Source of the DNA: an uncultured Clostridia bacterium
GTDB taxonomy: Bacteria > Bacillota > Clostridia > Oscillospirales > Acutalibacteraceae
Reading direction: 5' to 3'
Assembly (NCBI GenBank): GCA_947625485.1
Contig: CANQOP010000019.1
Location: forward strand, 1-36,383
Length of the DNA stretch: 36,383 nt
In this document: positions 16,017 through 23,110 of the stretch, piece after piece
Layout: each line of letters opens with the position of its first letter
Numbering within the stretch: position 1 is the first letter of the stretch
Translations under genes and position numbers: made by a program
Notes under the pieces: generated by a model
The model's input: only the letters and a program-made list of their open reading frames with translations
What the model was told of the DNA's origin: nothing
Database searches by the model: none

Positions 16017-16727
16017 ATGCCACTGCTCAGCTGTCAGAACCTGTCGCTCGGTTACGACGGAATTGAAATAATAAAGAATCTCAGCTTTGACGTGAACAGC
16101 GGGGATTACCTCTGTATTGTCGGTGAAAACGGCTCGGGTAAAACTACGCTTATGAAAACGTTGCTCGGACTGCAATCGCCTATGCACGGCAAAGTCATTG
16201 TGGAAAATGGACTTAAACAAAATGAAATCGGATACCTGCCGCAGCAGACGGTCGTCCAGCGCGACTTTCCGGCGTCAGTGTGGGAGGTTGTGCTTTCAGG
16301 CTGCCAGGGCAGGTGCGGACTCCGACCTTTTTACAATAAAGAGGAAAAGAAGTTGGCTAAGAAAAATATAGAGAAGATGGGACTTTCGGGGCTTGAAAAA
16401 CGCTGCTACAGAGAGCTTTCGGGAGGGCAGCAGCAAAGGGTCTTGCTTGCGCGCGCCCTTTGCGCTGCCAAGAAAATTCTTCTGCTCGACGAGCCTGTAT
16501 CGGGACTCGACCCGAGAGTTACAGCCGAGATGTACGCTCTTATTGAGAATTTAAACCGCAAAGAGGGTATTACAATAATTATGATTTCCCACGATATTTC
16601 CGCGGCTGTCCGATATGCTAGCCATATTCTCCATATGGGAGACACTGAGTTTTTCGGCACAAAGGCTGAGTATTTAAACAGCGCCGTGGGGCGGAGCTTT
16701 GCGAAGGGAGGACGCTTTAATGACTGA
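16017..16727 (+). CDS. znuC: Metal ABC transporter ATP-binding protein (ZnuC-like)
   Basis: This 236-residue cytoplasmic ATPase energises metal import. Walker A GENGSGKT is at 36-43, the Q-loop lies in GYLPQQTVV, the ABC signature LSGGQQQ at 134-140, and Walker B LLLDEP at 155-160, followed by a D-loop and the switch His in MISHDIS. ATG 16017 is two bases beyond the znuA stop. It overlaps the permease start by eight bases, so all three transport genes are coupled. Confidence 0.95.
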   Translation: MPLLSCQNLSLGYDGIEIIKNLSFDVNSGDYLCIVGENGSGKTTLMKTLLGLQSPMHGKVIVENGLKQNEIGYLPQQTVVQRDFPASVWEVVLSGCQGRCGLRPFYNKEEKKLAKKNIEKMGLSGLEKRCYRELSGGQQQRVLLARALCAAKKILLLDEPVSGLDPRVTAEMYALIENLNRKEGITIIMISHDISAAVRYASHILHMGDTEFFGTKAEYLNSAVGRSFAKGGRFND

Positions 16728-17571
16728 AATTTTGTCCGAATTTGCGCTCTACTTTAATTATCCGTTCGTATGGTACGCTCTGATTGTCGGTGTGCTGATT
16801 GCGTTTTGCTCTTCGCTTCTCGGCGTTACTCTGGTTTTAAAGCGATTCTCTTTTATTGGAGACGGCCTTTCCCATGTGGCGTTCGGCGCGATAGCAATCG
16901 CCTCCGTGTTAAAGCTTACCAACAATATGCCGCTTGTACTGCTCATCACCACGCTGTGTGCCGTGCTGCTTTTGCGCACGGGCAGAAACGCGAGAATTAA
17001 GGGCGACGCCGCCGTCGCGATGATTTCCGTAGGCTCGCTTGCAGTCGGTTATCTTCTTATGAATGTTTTTTCCGCCTCGGGAAATCTTTCGGGCGATATA
17101 TGCTCGACGCTGTTCGGCTCCACCTCAATCATCACCCTCACGCAGTCGGACGTGTGGCTGTGCATATCTCTGTCGGTTGCGGTCGTTGCGGTGTTTATAA
17201 TATTCTACAACAAAATTTTTGCCGTAACCTTCGACGAGAGTTTTGCTCAGACCACGGGTACAAGGGCAAACCTTTACAATCTGCTCATAGCCGTGACGAT
17301 TGCTGTAGTTATTGTGCTCGCGATGAATCTGGTCGGCTCGCTTTTGATTTCCGCTCTTGTAATTTTTCCTGCTTTGTCGGCAATGCGCGTTTTTAAAAGC
17401 TTCAAATCCGTGACTCTATGCGCTGCGGTTTTCGCGGTTGTATGTTCGGTTTTGGGAATACTGATTTCGATTATCGCGGGAACTCCCGTAGGTTCGACGA
17501 TAGTTGCGATTGATATAGTCGCTTTCGCGGCGTTCTGGGCTGTCGGACTGTTTAAAGATAGAAAAGCTTAA
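16720..17571 (+). CDS. znuB: Metal ABC transporter permease (ZnuB-like)
   Basis: This 283-residue ABC-3 family permease has about eight hydrophobic segments. A clear family region is ...LLGVTLVLKRFSFIGDGLSHVAFGAIAIA..., with polar cores in the later helices and a C-terminal SIIAGTPVGSTIVAIDIVAF. ATG 16720 is chosen because GGGAGG precedes it; a longer frame from 16699 would add only a charged stretch inside znuC. It is the last gene of the operon, and I see no clear terminator between it and the convergent gene at 17587. Confidence 0.94.
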   Translation: MTEILSEFALYFNYPFVWYALIVGVLIAFCSSLLGVTLVLKRFSFIGDGLSHVAFGAIAIASVLKLTNNMPLVLLITTLCAVLLLRTGRNARIKGDAAVAMISVGSLAVGYLLMNVFSASGNLSGDICSTLFGSTSIITLTQSDVWLCISLSVAVVAVFIIFYNKIFAVTFDESFAQTTGTRANLYNLLIAVTIAVVIVLAMNLVGSLLISALVIFPALSAMRVFKSFKSVTLCAAVFAVVCSVLGILISIIAGTPVGSTIVAIDIVAFAAFWAVGLFKDRKA

Positions 17572-17586
17572 AGCGGAGCTGTAGCG

Positions 17587-17928
17587 CTAGGTAAGATTGT
17601 CAATATGTTTGTGCATCTCGTCCTTCGTGTAGATTTCCATAAACGGATACTCGTTGCACACTAGCCTGCACATACGGCGCGTGTCGCTGTCCATATTGCA
17701 GTCCAGACAGATTACCCTGTCGGGAGCATTGCGCCCGTACCACATCACCTTTTGAGCCGCTCTGCGCAGTACAAATTCGGCGTTCTGTTGACCGTACTGT
17801 ATGGGCTCGATAAGTATAATTTCGCGCTCGTCGCGTGGTCTTGACACTACCTGAGCGATCCCGCGGCACAGATTGCACACGCCTATAACCGCGAAGAACG
17901 CTAGCACACAAATGCTGAAATAATACAT
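17587..17928 (-). CDS. Small membrane-anchored protein of unknown function
   Basis: I do not recognise a family. The 113-residue product has one N-terminal helix (MYYFSICVLAFFAVIGVCNLC) and a soluble domain starting near 28 with REIILIEPIQYG, an Arg-rich RRAAQKVMWYG stretch and ICLDCNMDSDTRRMC. The soluble part has alternating beta/alpha character with several cysteines. ATG 17928 has GAGGTG nine bases upstream; a GTG at 17934 overlaps that site. An overlapping frame of equal length exists in the same direction but is Arg/Cys-rich and lacks a start with a proper site, so I reject it. The gene is convergent with znuB. Confidence 0.7.
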   Translation of the reverse strand: MYYFSICVLAFFAVIGVCNLCRGIAQVVSRPRDEREIILIEPIQYGQQNAEFVLRRAAQKVMWYGRNAPDRVICLDCNMDSDTRRMCRLVCNEYPFMEIYTKDEMHKHIDNLT

Positions 17929-18032
17929 AAACACACCTCAATTTCATTTTATTTTTTTAAAAATTTTTTGTGCGGAATATTTTATTTTTTTCTGTAAAAA
18001 ATATTATTATGAAACTGAGTGAGGTGAAATTT

Positions 18033-18206
18033 ATGACAGACAATTCATACGCAAACGAGTGCATAAAGTGCACTGTTAAGAGCTGTAAGTATCACAATCA
18101 GGATGCAAACTACTGCTCACTCGACGCGATTCGCGTAGGCACACACGAGCCGCATCCAACCGAGCAGAGATGTGTAGACTGCGAGAGCTTTGAGGCTAAG
18201 GGTTAA
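18033..18206 (+). CDS. DUF1540 small cysteine-rich protein
   Basis: This 57-residue protein has Cys10, Cys13, Cys18, Cys28, Cys47 and Cys50 plus histidines, arranged as in DUF1540 (ECIKCTVKSCKYH...YCSLDAIRVG...CVDCESF). The pattern suggests metal binding, but the function is unknown. DUF1540 proteins are common in spore-forming Clostridia. ATG 18033 with GAGGTG upstream is preferred over an in-frame start at 17970, which would add a low-complexity N-terminus. It is a single gene with a terminator 20 bases downstream. Confidence 0.88.
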   Translation: MTDNSYANECIKCTVKSCKYHNQDANYCSLDAIRVGTHEPHPTEQRCVDCESFEAKG

Positions 18207-18225
18207 TATTGAAAAAAGATAAAAA

Positions 18226-18260
18226 ACAAGACAGATAGGCTTAAAACCTGTCTGTCTTGT
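18226..18260 (+). terminator. Terminator after the DUF1540 gene
   Basis: ACAAGACAGATAGG pairs with CCTGTCTGTCTTGT around a short A-rich loop. The stem is about 14 bp with one mismatch, with few T residues after it on the plus strand. A-rich sequence before it would give a T-run on the minus strand, so it may work both ways. Confidence 0.65.
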
Positions 18261-18344
18261 TCGGTTTATAGGATTTTTAATTAAAAATGTTTATATTGCT
18301 TGAAAAAAGGCACTCCCAAAGCGCTCATTTTTAACGGTGTTCTG

Positions 18345-18602
18345 TTATTTTTTGAATTTTGAGAAGAAACCCTTCTTTTCAAGCTCTTCCTCCTGAACCC
18401 CGAGAAACTTGTAGCCTGTCTTATCGACGACTTCCCTGAGTTTGCTTTCGTCGAGCCTTTCCTCTGATGTTATAACAGTCTGACCGCTTGTGTGGGAGGA
18501 TATGACTTTCTTAACCTTAAAGTTGTTGCGGATAGCGTCGTTCATATGCGACTCGCACATATTGCATGCCATACCGTCGATTTTAACTGTTGTCTGTATC
18601 AT
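18345..18602 (-). CDS. Heavy-metal-associated (HMA) domain protein, CopZ-like
   Basis: This 85-residue protein is a single HMA ferredoxin-like domain with the metal site MACNMC (11-16) and a Lys-rich tail (FFSKFKK). Such proteins carry Cu(I) or similar soft metals to transport ATPases; no P-type ATPase is in the window, so the partner is unknown. ATG 18602 is chosen because GAAAGGA is just upstream and the domain begins there. A longer frame to 18701 extends into what looks like promoter sequence. It is divergent from the Spx-like gene. Confidence 0.85.
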   Translation of the reverse strand: MIQTTVKIDGMACNMCESHMNDAIRNNFKVKKVISSHTSGQTVITSEERLDESKLREVVDKTGYKFLGVQEEELEKKGFFSKFKK

Positions 18603-18684
18603 TTTTATCTGTCCTTTCTTATTCTTTCGGTTAATCTTAACTAACACTATTTTAACTCTAATTGCTTTAAAAGTCCATATCTTA

Positions 18685-18713
18685 TTTACATATTTTTCCA
18701 AATATGCTAAAAT
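18685..18713 (+). promoter_or_regulatory. Promoter of the Spx/ArsC-like gene
   Basis: TTTACA (18685-18690), a 17-base spacer and TAAAAT (18708-18713), 36 bases before the start codon. Confidence 0.7.
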
Positions 18714-18749
18714 CAGACTGCAATAAAATATTGAAAGGCTGAGGTTACT

Positions 18750-19097
18750 ATGAAATTTATTGAATATCCGAAGTGTTCAACCTGCAAAAAGGCAAAAAAG
18801 TGGCTTGACGACCACAAAGTGGACTACACCGACCGAAACATAAAGGAGGAGAACCCGACCTACGAAGAGCTTAAGGCGTGGTACAAAATGAGCGGTCTGC
18901 CGCTTAAACGCTTTTTCAATACAAGCGGACTTGTGTATAAAAATATGCAGCTAAAGGACAAGCTTGAGAATATGAGCGAGGACGAACAGTTAAGACTCCT
19001 TTCAACCGACGGTATGCTCGTCAAACGTCCCCTTGTGATAGACGGAGATACCGTCCTAACGGGCTTTAAGGAGAAGGAATGGGAGAAGCTTCTGTAA
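18750..19097 (+). CDS. ArsC/Spx-family thioredoxin-fold protein
   Basis: This 115-residue protein has the CxxC motif CSTC (Cys9-Cys12) right after the first beta strand (KFIEYPKCSTCKKAKKWL) and the family Arg/Pro features (GLPLKRFFNTSG, LVKRPLVIDGD with the cis-Pro). It belongs to the arsenate-reductase-like Spx/YffB group. No arsenic genes are nearby, and Spx itself usually has CxxC with a longer C-terminus, so a thiol-oxidoreductase or regulator of the Spx/MgsR kind is the best general call. ATG 18750 is preceded by GAAAGGCTGAGG. It is a single gene with its own promoter and terminator. Confidence 0.88.
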   Translation: MKFIEYPKCSTCKKAKKWLDDHKVDYTDRNIKEENPTYEELKAWYKMSGLPLKRFFNTSGLVYKNMQLKDKLENMSEDEQLRLLSTDGMLVKRPLVIDGDTVLTGFKEKEWEKLL

Positions 19098-19112
19098 ATA
19101 AAAGCGCAAATA

Positions 19113-19140
19113 AAAAGGCTGCTCTTTGGCAGCCTTTTAT
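19113..19140. terminator. Bidirectional terminator between the Spx-like gene and the 37-codon peptide gene
   Basis: AAAAGGCTGC and GCAGCCTTTT form a 10-bp perfect stem around TCTTTG. On the plus strand TTTTAT follows, and on the minus strand TTTTTATTT, so it can end both convergent transcripts. Confidence 0.88.
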
Positions 19141-19150
19141 GTTTGCTTAA

Positions 19151-19264
19151 TTAAATAAAATCCGATATATCCTCGCGCTCGGTCGGAATTCCTTCGGAGC
19201 CGACAAGACAGTCATCCGCCTCATACTCCAGTTTTTCAAATTCGGGTGCAATATATTCTTTCAT
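19151..19264 (-). CDS. Short acidic peptide, 37 residues, unknown function
   Basis: I do not recognise a named family. The product begins MKEYIAPEFEKLEYEADDCL and ends in an acidic DISDFI. It has one cysteine (Cys19), followed by a small VGSEG stretch. ATG 19264 has a near-perfect GGAGGTG eight bases upstream. A promoter (TTGAAA-N17-TAGAAT, 19337-19309) precedes it and the terminator at 19113-19140 follows, giving a transcript of about 190 bases. This full set of signals argues for a real gene despite its size. The Y-x-x-P-E-F-E opening recalls short clostridial peptides and some peptide precursors, but no modification enzyme is adjacent, so no function is assigned. Confidence 0.7.
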   Translation of the reverse strand: MKEYIAPEFEKLEYEADDCLVGSEGIPTEREDISDFI

Positions 19265-19308
19265 TACAACACCTCCGTAAATATGTTACATACAAGTTAT
19301 CTGCCCTC

Positions 19309-19337
19309 ATTCTAGCATTATTCGCCGTTATTTTCAA
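19309..19337 (-). promoter_or_regulatory. Promoter of the 37-codon peptide gene
   Basis: Minus strand: TTGAAA (19337-19332), a 17-base spacer and TAGAAT (19314-19309). It lies after the stop of the MutS-like gene, so the peptide gene can be expressed on its own. Confidence 0.7.
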
Positions 19338-19380
19338 GTGGTTTGTGCTATTTCTGCGTTTTGCACAAATATGCGCTTGT

Positions 19381-21084
19381 TTATTTGTTGTGCTTGCTGT
19401 CTATATTGCTTTTTATCTGCTCAAAAGTCACGCCGTATTTGCACGCTATGTCCTTCGCGTAGCTCACGCCTTGAGGCGGTGAAATGCTGATTTTAAAGCT
19501 GCGGTTTCCGTCGTGAACGCCCGTAATTATACTCGCGACAACGCTGTTCCCTTCGACAGAATCGTTCAGCTCGTCGAGATTTCTTGCAAGCTCGTGCATA
19601 TGAGTGTTGAATACTGCCCTTGTGCCGAGATAACGCATAGATTTTACGACGTCTTTGGCGATAAAAAGACCCTCAGCCACGTTGGTGGTTGCAAGGCTTT
19701 CGTTTAGAAGAAGCAGACTGCGGTCGGATGCCGAACTGAAAATTTCCGAAAGCCGCTTTGATTCCTCTCCTAGGCGGCCGAGGTCAACAGTCATATTTTC
19801 GTCGGCAGGGAAGTGGGTATAAATATTGTCGCAGGGGCTGAGTATCGCCGAGCGGCACGGAACGTAAACGCCCCATTGCGCCATAAGGCACACGAGACCG
19901 ACCGCCTGGGTGAAAATTGTTTTTCCGCCGCGGTTCGGACCTGTGAGTATATATATTCTGTGTTCGTCGTCAAAATCCACGTCGTTAGTTATAATTTCAA
20001 GACCGATATCGTGAAGCTTGTTTATAGCTAGCTTGAGGTTATAAATTTCTTTAAAAGAACAATAACGCTTTTCGCCGCCAACTATCTCCGCCTTGCACAT
20101 AGGCATACCGCTCGCAATTATTTTTTCGCACAGCTCAGACCATCGGATGTAGAAAATAATTTCGGGCATAAGGTTAATCAATGCGTATCCGCTTATATTT
20201 ATGTATTTTTTCAGAGTCGATTTAATATCCTTTACGGTACGCTTCAGTATATTGGTTACGCTCTTTGTCAGCGCCGACGACAGAGGGTCGGCTCCCGTGA
20301 TGTCGTTAGTCTCAATATGCACGTTGTGGTTTGCGGCGTTCTGCTGAACGCTTCCGATTATAACGTGAGAGGTAGAGGGTGTGGAGACGTGGTAGTTTTT
20401 GATGCCGCTTACGTCGGTACCGCTGTGAATATCATCCTCGCGGTCCGTAAACTTCATAAAGCGCTGCATAAGCCCCGCGTCGCCGAACTCTGCGTCGTTC
20501 AGGGAGAGAACACCCGCGTTCTTCGGACGGAGGAGTCCGTCGAGGTTTACTCCAATTGTGATACTCTTTACGCGGCGCGCCTTATCGAGAGTCTCGTCTA
20601 TGTCGCGTTTAAGCTCGGGAAAACCGCTGCTGCTGTAGATTTCATTTACATTGTCACGCAGTGTGCGCAAGCCCTCGGAACGTATGTCCAGCTTTTCAAG
20701 CGTTGATTTAATAGCGGTTATGCAGGCGATGTATTCGTCGATTTCTCTCAGTCTGTTGATAAGCATCCACAGTGAGGACGCGTCCTGGTCCTTCTGAAAA
20801 CGCTCCAGCTCACGCAAGTCCGCGAGCTTTAAGACGAGCGCGCTTAGGTTATCCCTTAACTCGGGAAAACGCAGGAAGTCCTCGAAAACGTCGCAGCGGT
20901 AGCGAATAGTAGCCTCGTCGTCTGTCACGGTTATCATCAGCCTGCGGATAAGATTGCGCTCGTAGTCGTCGTCGGTAAGAGCGTCGCATATAAAGTCCAC
21001 AGACAGGTCGTTTATCGCCTCGTCAGACAGAGTGTTTAAATTGCGCTCGGCGTTTTCGGGATATAAGAGACTGAAGTTTTCCAT
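19381..21084 (-). CDS. MutS-like ATPase without mismatch-recognition domain
   Basis: This 567-residue protein is far shorter than MutS (about 850) and lacks the N-terminal mismatch-binding domain and its Phe-x-Glu motif. It begins with a helical core/lever-like region with charged helices up to about 300. The C-terminal ABC-type ATPase has Walker A TGPNRGGKT (381-389), a FPADENM...LGRLGEESKRLSEIF signature stretch, Walker B LLLLNESLATTN and H-loop region FNTHMHEL. Family knowledge: shortened MutS relatives exist in Firmicutes, with unknown roles. No Smr nuclease domain is seen, so it is not MutS2. ATG 21084 has GAGGTGATA upstream. A role in DNA structure recognition is inference. Confidence 0.85.
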   Translation of the reverse strand: MENFSLLYPENAERNLNTLSDEAINDLSVDFICDALTDDDYERNLIRRLMITVTDDEATIRYRCDVFEDFLRFPELRDNLSALVLKLADLRELERFQKDQDASSLWMLINRLREIDEYIACITAIKSTLEKLDIRSEGLRTLRDNVNEIYSSSGFPELKRDIDETLDKARRVKSITIGVNLDGLLRPKNAGVLSLNDAEFGDAGLMQRFMKFTDREDDIHSGTDVSGIKNYHVSTPSTSHVIIGSVQQNAANHNVHIETNDITGADPLSSALTKSVTNILKRTVKDIKSTLKKYINISGYALINLMPEIIFYIRWSELCEKIIASGMPMCKAEIVGGEKRYCSFKEIYNLKLAINKLHDIGLEIITNDVDFDDEHRIYILTGPNRGGKTIFTQAVGLVCLMAQWGVYVPCRSAILSPCDNIYTHFPADENMTVDLGRLGEESKRLSEIFSSASDRSLLLLNESLATTNVAEGLFIAKDVVKSMRYLGTRAVFNTHMHELARNLDELNDSVEGNSVVASIITGVHDGNRSFKISISPPQGVSYAKDIACKYGVTFEQIKSNIDSKHNK

Positions 21085-21195
21085 AGTATCACCTCGTGAT
21101 TATTGTATCACTTTGAATTACGCGCGGCAAGAAGAAAATCCATAAATATAGATTTTTTTCGGTTTGTGTGGTAGAATAGGGCAGAGGTGATTGAA

Positions 21196-21414
21196 TTGAC
21201 GGAAATGATTAAACGCATAAATGAGCTTGCAAAGAAGAAACGTGAGCAGGGACTCACGCAGGAGGAGCAAAAGGAGCAGAAGGAGCTTTATAAAAAATAC
21301 CTTGCGAGTTTCCGAAGTAATATAGAAAAACAACTCGACAATACAGACGTGGAGTTCCCCGACGGAAAAGTCGTTCCGTTTAAGGAAGCGGCTAAGAAAA
21401 TCGAAAAAGAGTGA
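21196..21414 (+). CDS. DUF896 family small protein (YnzC-like)
   Basis: This 72-residue, mostly helical protein has the DUF896 core IKRINELAKKKREQGLTQEE...EQKELYKKYLASFRSN...QLDNTDV. The family occurs throughout Firmicutes, and in Bacillus YnzC is linked to the SOS operon yneA-yneB-ynzC; no lexA or yneA gene is adjacent here. I choose TTG 21196 because AGAGGTGA sits five to eight bases before it; the GTG at 21187 lies inside that site. It is divergent from the MutS-like gene and ends near the murC terminator. Confidence 0.88.
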   Translation: MTEMIKRINELAKKKREQGLTQEEQKEQKELYKKYLASFRSNIEKQLDNTDVEFPDGKVVPFKEAAKKIEKE

Positions 21415-21450
21415 CTGCGAATTTACTTTTATGTATGGATTTTCCATAAT

Positions 21451-21488
21451 AAAAACGGGCTGACTTTTACAGTCAGCCCTAATTTTTG
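21451..21488. terminator. Bidirectional terminator between the DUF896 gene and murC
   Basis: GGGCTGACT and AGTCAGCCC form a 9-bp perfect stem around TTTAC. A-rich sequence on the left and T-rich sequence on the right allow use on either strand. Confidence 0.85.
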
Positions 21489-21517
21489 ATTTGTACTGTC
21501 CGAGCGGTTGCGCGCTT

Positions 21518-22897
21518 TTATACGTAAATCTCTTTTAATCTTTTCAAAATCATATTGGCGCACATATACACATTTCCGCCGCCCATAGTGAGTATCATAT
21601 CTCCGGGCTGGGCGTTTTTGCATACATACTCGGTAATGTCCTCGAAGGTGTCTATGCACTTGGAATTTGGCACCTTTGCACCGAGGTCGGTACTGTAGAT
21701 ATTGTAGGTGTTTGTCTCGCGCACGGGGAGAATTTCCGAGATAATAACCTCGTCGGGAATTTTCAGCGCCTCGGCGAAGTCGTCGAGAAGCATAGCCGTC
21801 CGCGAGAAGGTGTGAGGTTGGAACACCGCCCATACCTTTCTGAAACCCATACCCATAGCTGCTTTAAGCGTTGCGGTCAGCTCGGTCGGGTGGTGAGCAA
21901 AGTCGTCCGCGACGGTTATGTCGTTCGGCGTTCCGAGAATTTCAAAGCGTCTGTGAACTCCGCCGAACTTGCCGAGATGCTCCGAAATTTCGTTAGGAGT
22001 AGCTCCGAGATAATGAGCCGTTGCGGCGGCAGCCATCGCGTTGTAAATATTGTGTTTGCCGGGTATCATCAGCCTGACAGTGCAGAGAAGCTCGCCTTTG
22101 TGCATAAGGTCAAATGTTTCGTGAACGCCCTTATCTGCGCTGATATTAGATGCATAGTAGTCGTTAGTGTCATTAAAGCCGTATGTTATTTTTGGTATAT
22201 CAACATCGCTCACGCAATCGAGAGTGTTTTTGTCGTCGCCGTTGAGCACGAGAGCGCCCGTGGTCTGGTGCGCAAATTTATTAAAGGATTTCTTAATATT
22301 GTCGAGCGTGCCGAAATAGTCAAGGTGGTCGGCGTCTACGTTTAGTATAATGGATATAAACGGAGTGAGCTCAAGAAATGTGTCGACATATTCGCACGCC
22401 TCGCAAACAATGATGTCACTCTGGCCGACGTAACTGTTTCCGCCGATAAACGGGAGCTTTCCGCCGATAATTGCCGACGGGTCAAAGCCGCTGCCGATGA
22501 GCAGCTGAGTGAGCATACCCGTAGTGCTCGTCTTGCCGTGCGTGCCCGAGACCGCGATACTTCGGTTGTAACGGCGGCACACGATACCAAGCATAACACT
22601 GCGTTCAATGCAGGGTATACCCCTTTCCATAGCCGCTCTTCTCTCGGAATTGTCTTCCTTTACTGCCGCAGAGTAAACGACAAGCTCCGCACCGTCAATG
22701 TTCTCGGCTTTGTGTCCCATAAATACGGGGATACCATAGCCCTTGATTTTGTCGAGAGTTTCGCCTTCGTTCATATCAGAGCCTTGAATTTCAAAGCCCT
22801 CGCTCATAAGTATCTCGGCGAGCGGACACATTCCGCTGCCGCCTATTCCGATAAAATGTATTTTCTTTTTGTTATCCAAAAGATGATCGTATTTCAT
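21518..22897 (-). CDS. murC: UDP-N-acetylmuramate--L-alanine ligase MurC
   Basis: This 459-residue cytoplasmic ligase adds L-Ala to UDP-MurNAc, the first peptide step of peptidoglycan precursor synthesis. The N-terminal Rossmann domain shows HFIGIGGSGM (14-23). The ATP-binding loop is GTHGKTST at 118-125, the central domain follows with NVDADHLDYFG, and the C-terminal domain with GGVHRRFE, DDFAHHPTE and FQPHTFSRT. ATG 22897 has AAAGGGG upstream. It is on its own here, away from other mur genes, with a terminator downstream. Confidence 0.97.
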   Translation of the reverse strand: MKYDHLLDNKKKIHFIGIGGSGMCPLAEILMSEGFEIQGSDMNEGETLDKIKGYGIPVFMGHKAENIDGAELVVYSAAVKEDNSERRAAMERGIPCIERSVMLGIVCRRYNRSIAVSGTHGKTSTTGMLTQLLIGSGFDPSAIIGGKLPFIGGNSYVGQSDIIVCEACEYVDTFLELTPFISIILNVDADHLDYFGTLDNIKKSFNKFAHQTTGALVLNGDDKNTLDCVSDVDIPKITYGFNDTNDYYASNISADKGVHETFDLMHKGELLCTVRLMIPGKHNIYNAMAAAATAHYLGATPNEISEHLGKFGGVHRRFEILGTPNDITVADDFAHHPTELTATLKAAMGMGFRKVWAVFQPHTFSRTAMLLDDFAEALKIPDEVIISEILPVRETNTYNIYSTDLGAKVPNSKCIDTFEDITEYVCKNAQPGDMILTMGGGNVYMCANMILKRLKEIYV

Positions 22898-23007
22898 TTT
22901 AGGTCCCCTTTACCGTAAGGTCAGATACGAATAGAAAATAATTCCTCTTTATTATATTGCCAATTGCGAAAAAAATAAATACTTTTTCCGAAATTAATAA
23001 ATATTTC

Positions 23008-23035
23008 TTGCATATTGCCAAATAACGCATATAAT
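23008..23035 (+). promoter_or_regulatory. Promoter of the rlmD-like gene
   Basis: TTGCAT (23008-23013), a 16-base spacer and TATAAT (23030-23035), giving a leader of about 70 bases. Confidence 0.7.
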
Positions 23036-23110
23036 GATAAAATAATTTGTATTCAACGCGCAGTTTCGGCGCGCACAATTTTTATTGACCGTATTTAAGT
23101 GGGTTATTCT

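Noticed and set aside
17600..17947. Alternative same-strand frame over the small membrane protein gene
   Set aside because: Its composition is Arg/Cys/Gln-rich without a helix or domain. The other frame has a proper start, ribosome binding site and a plausible membrane segment.
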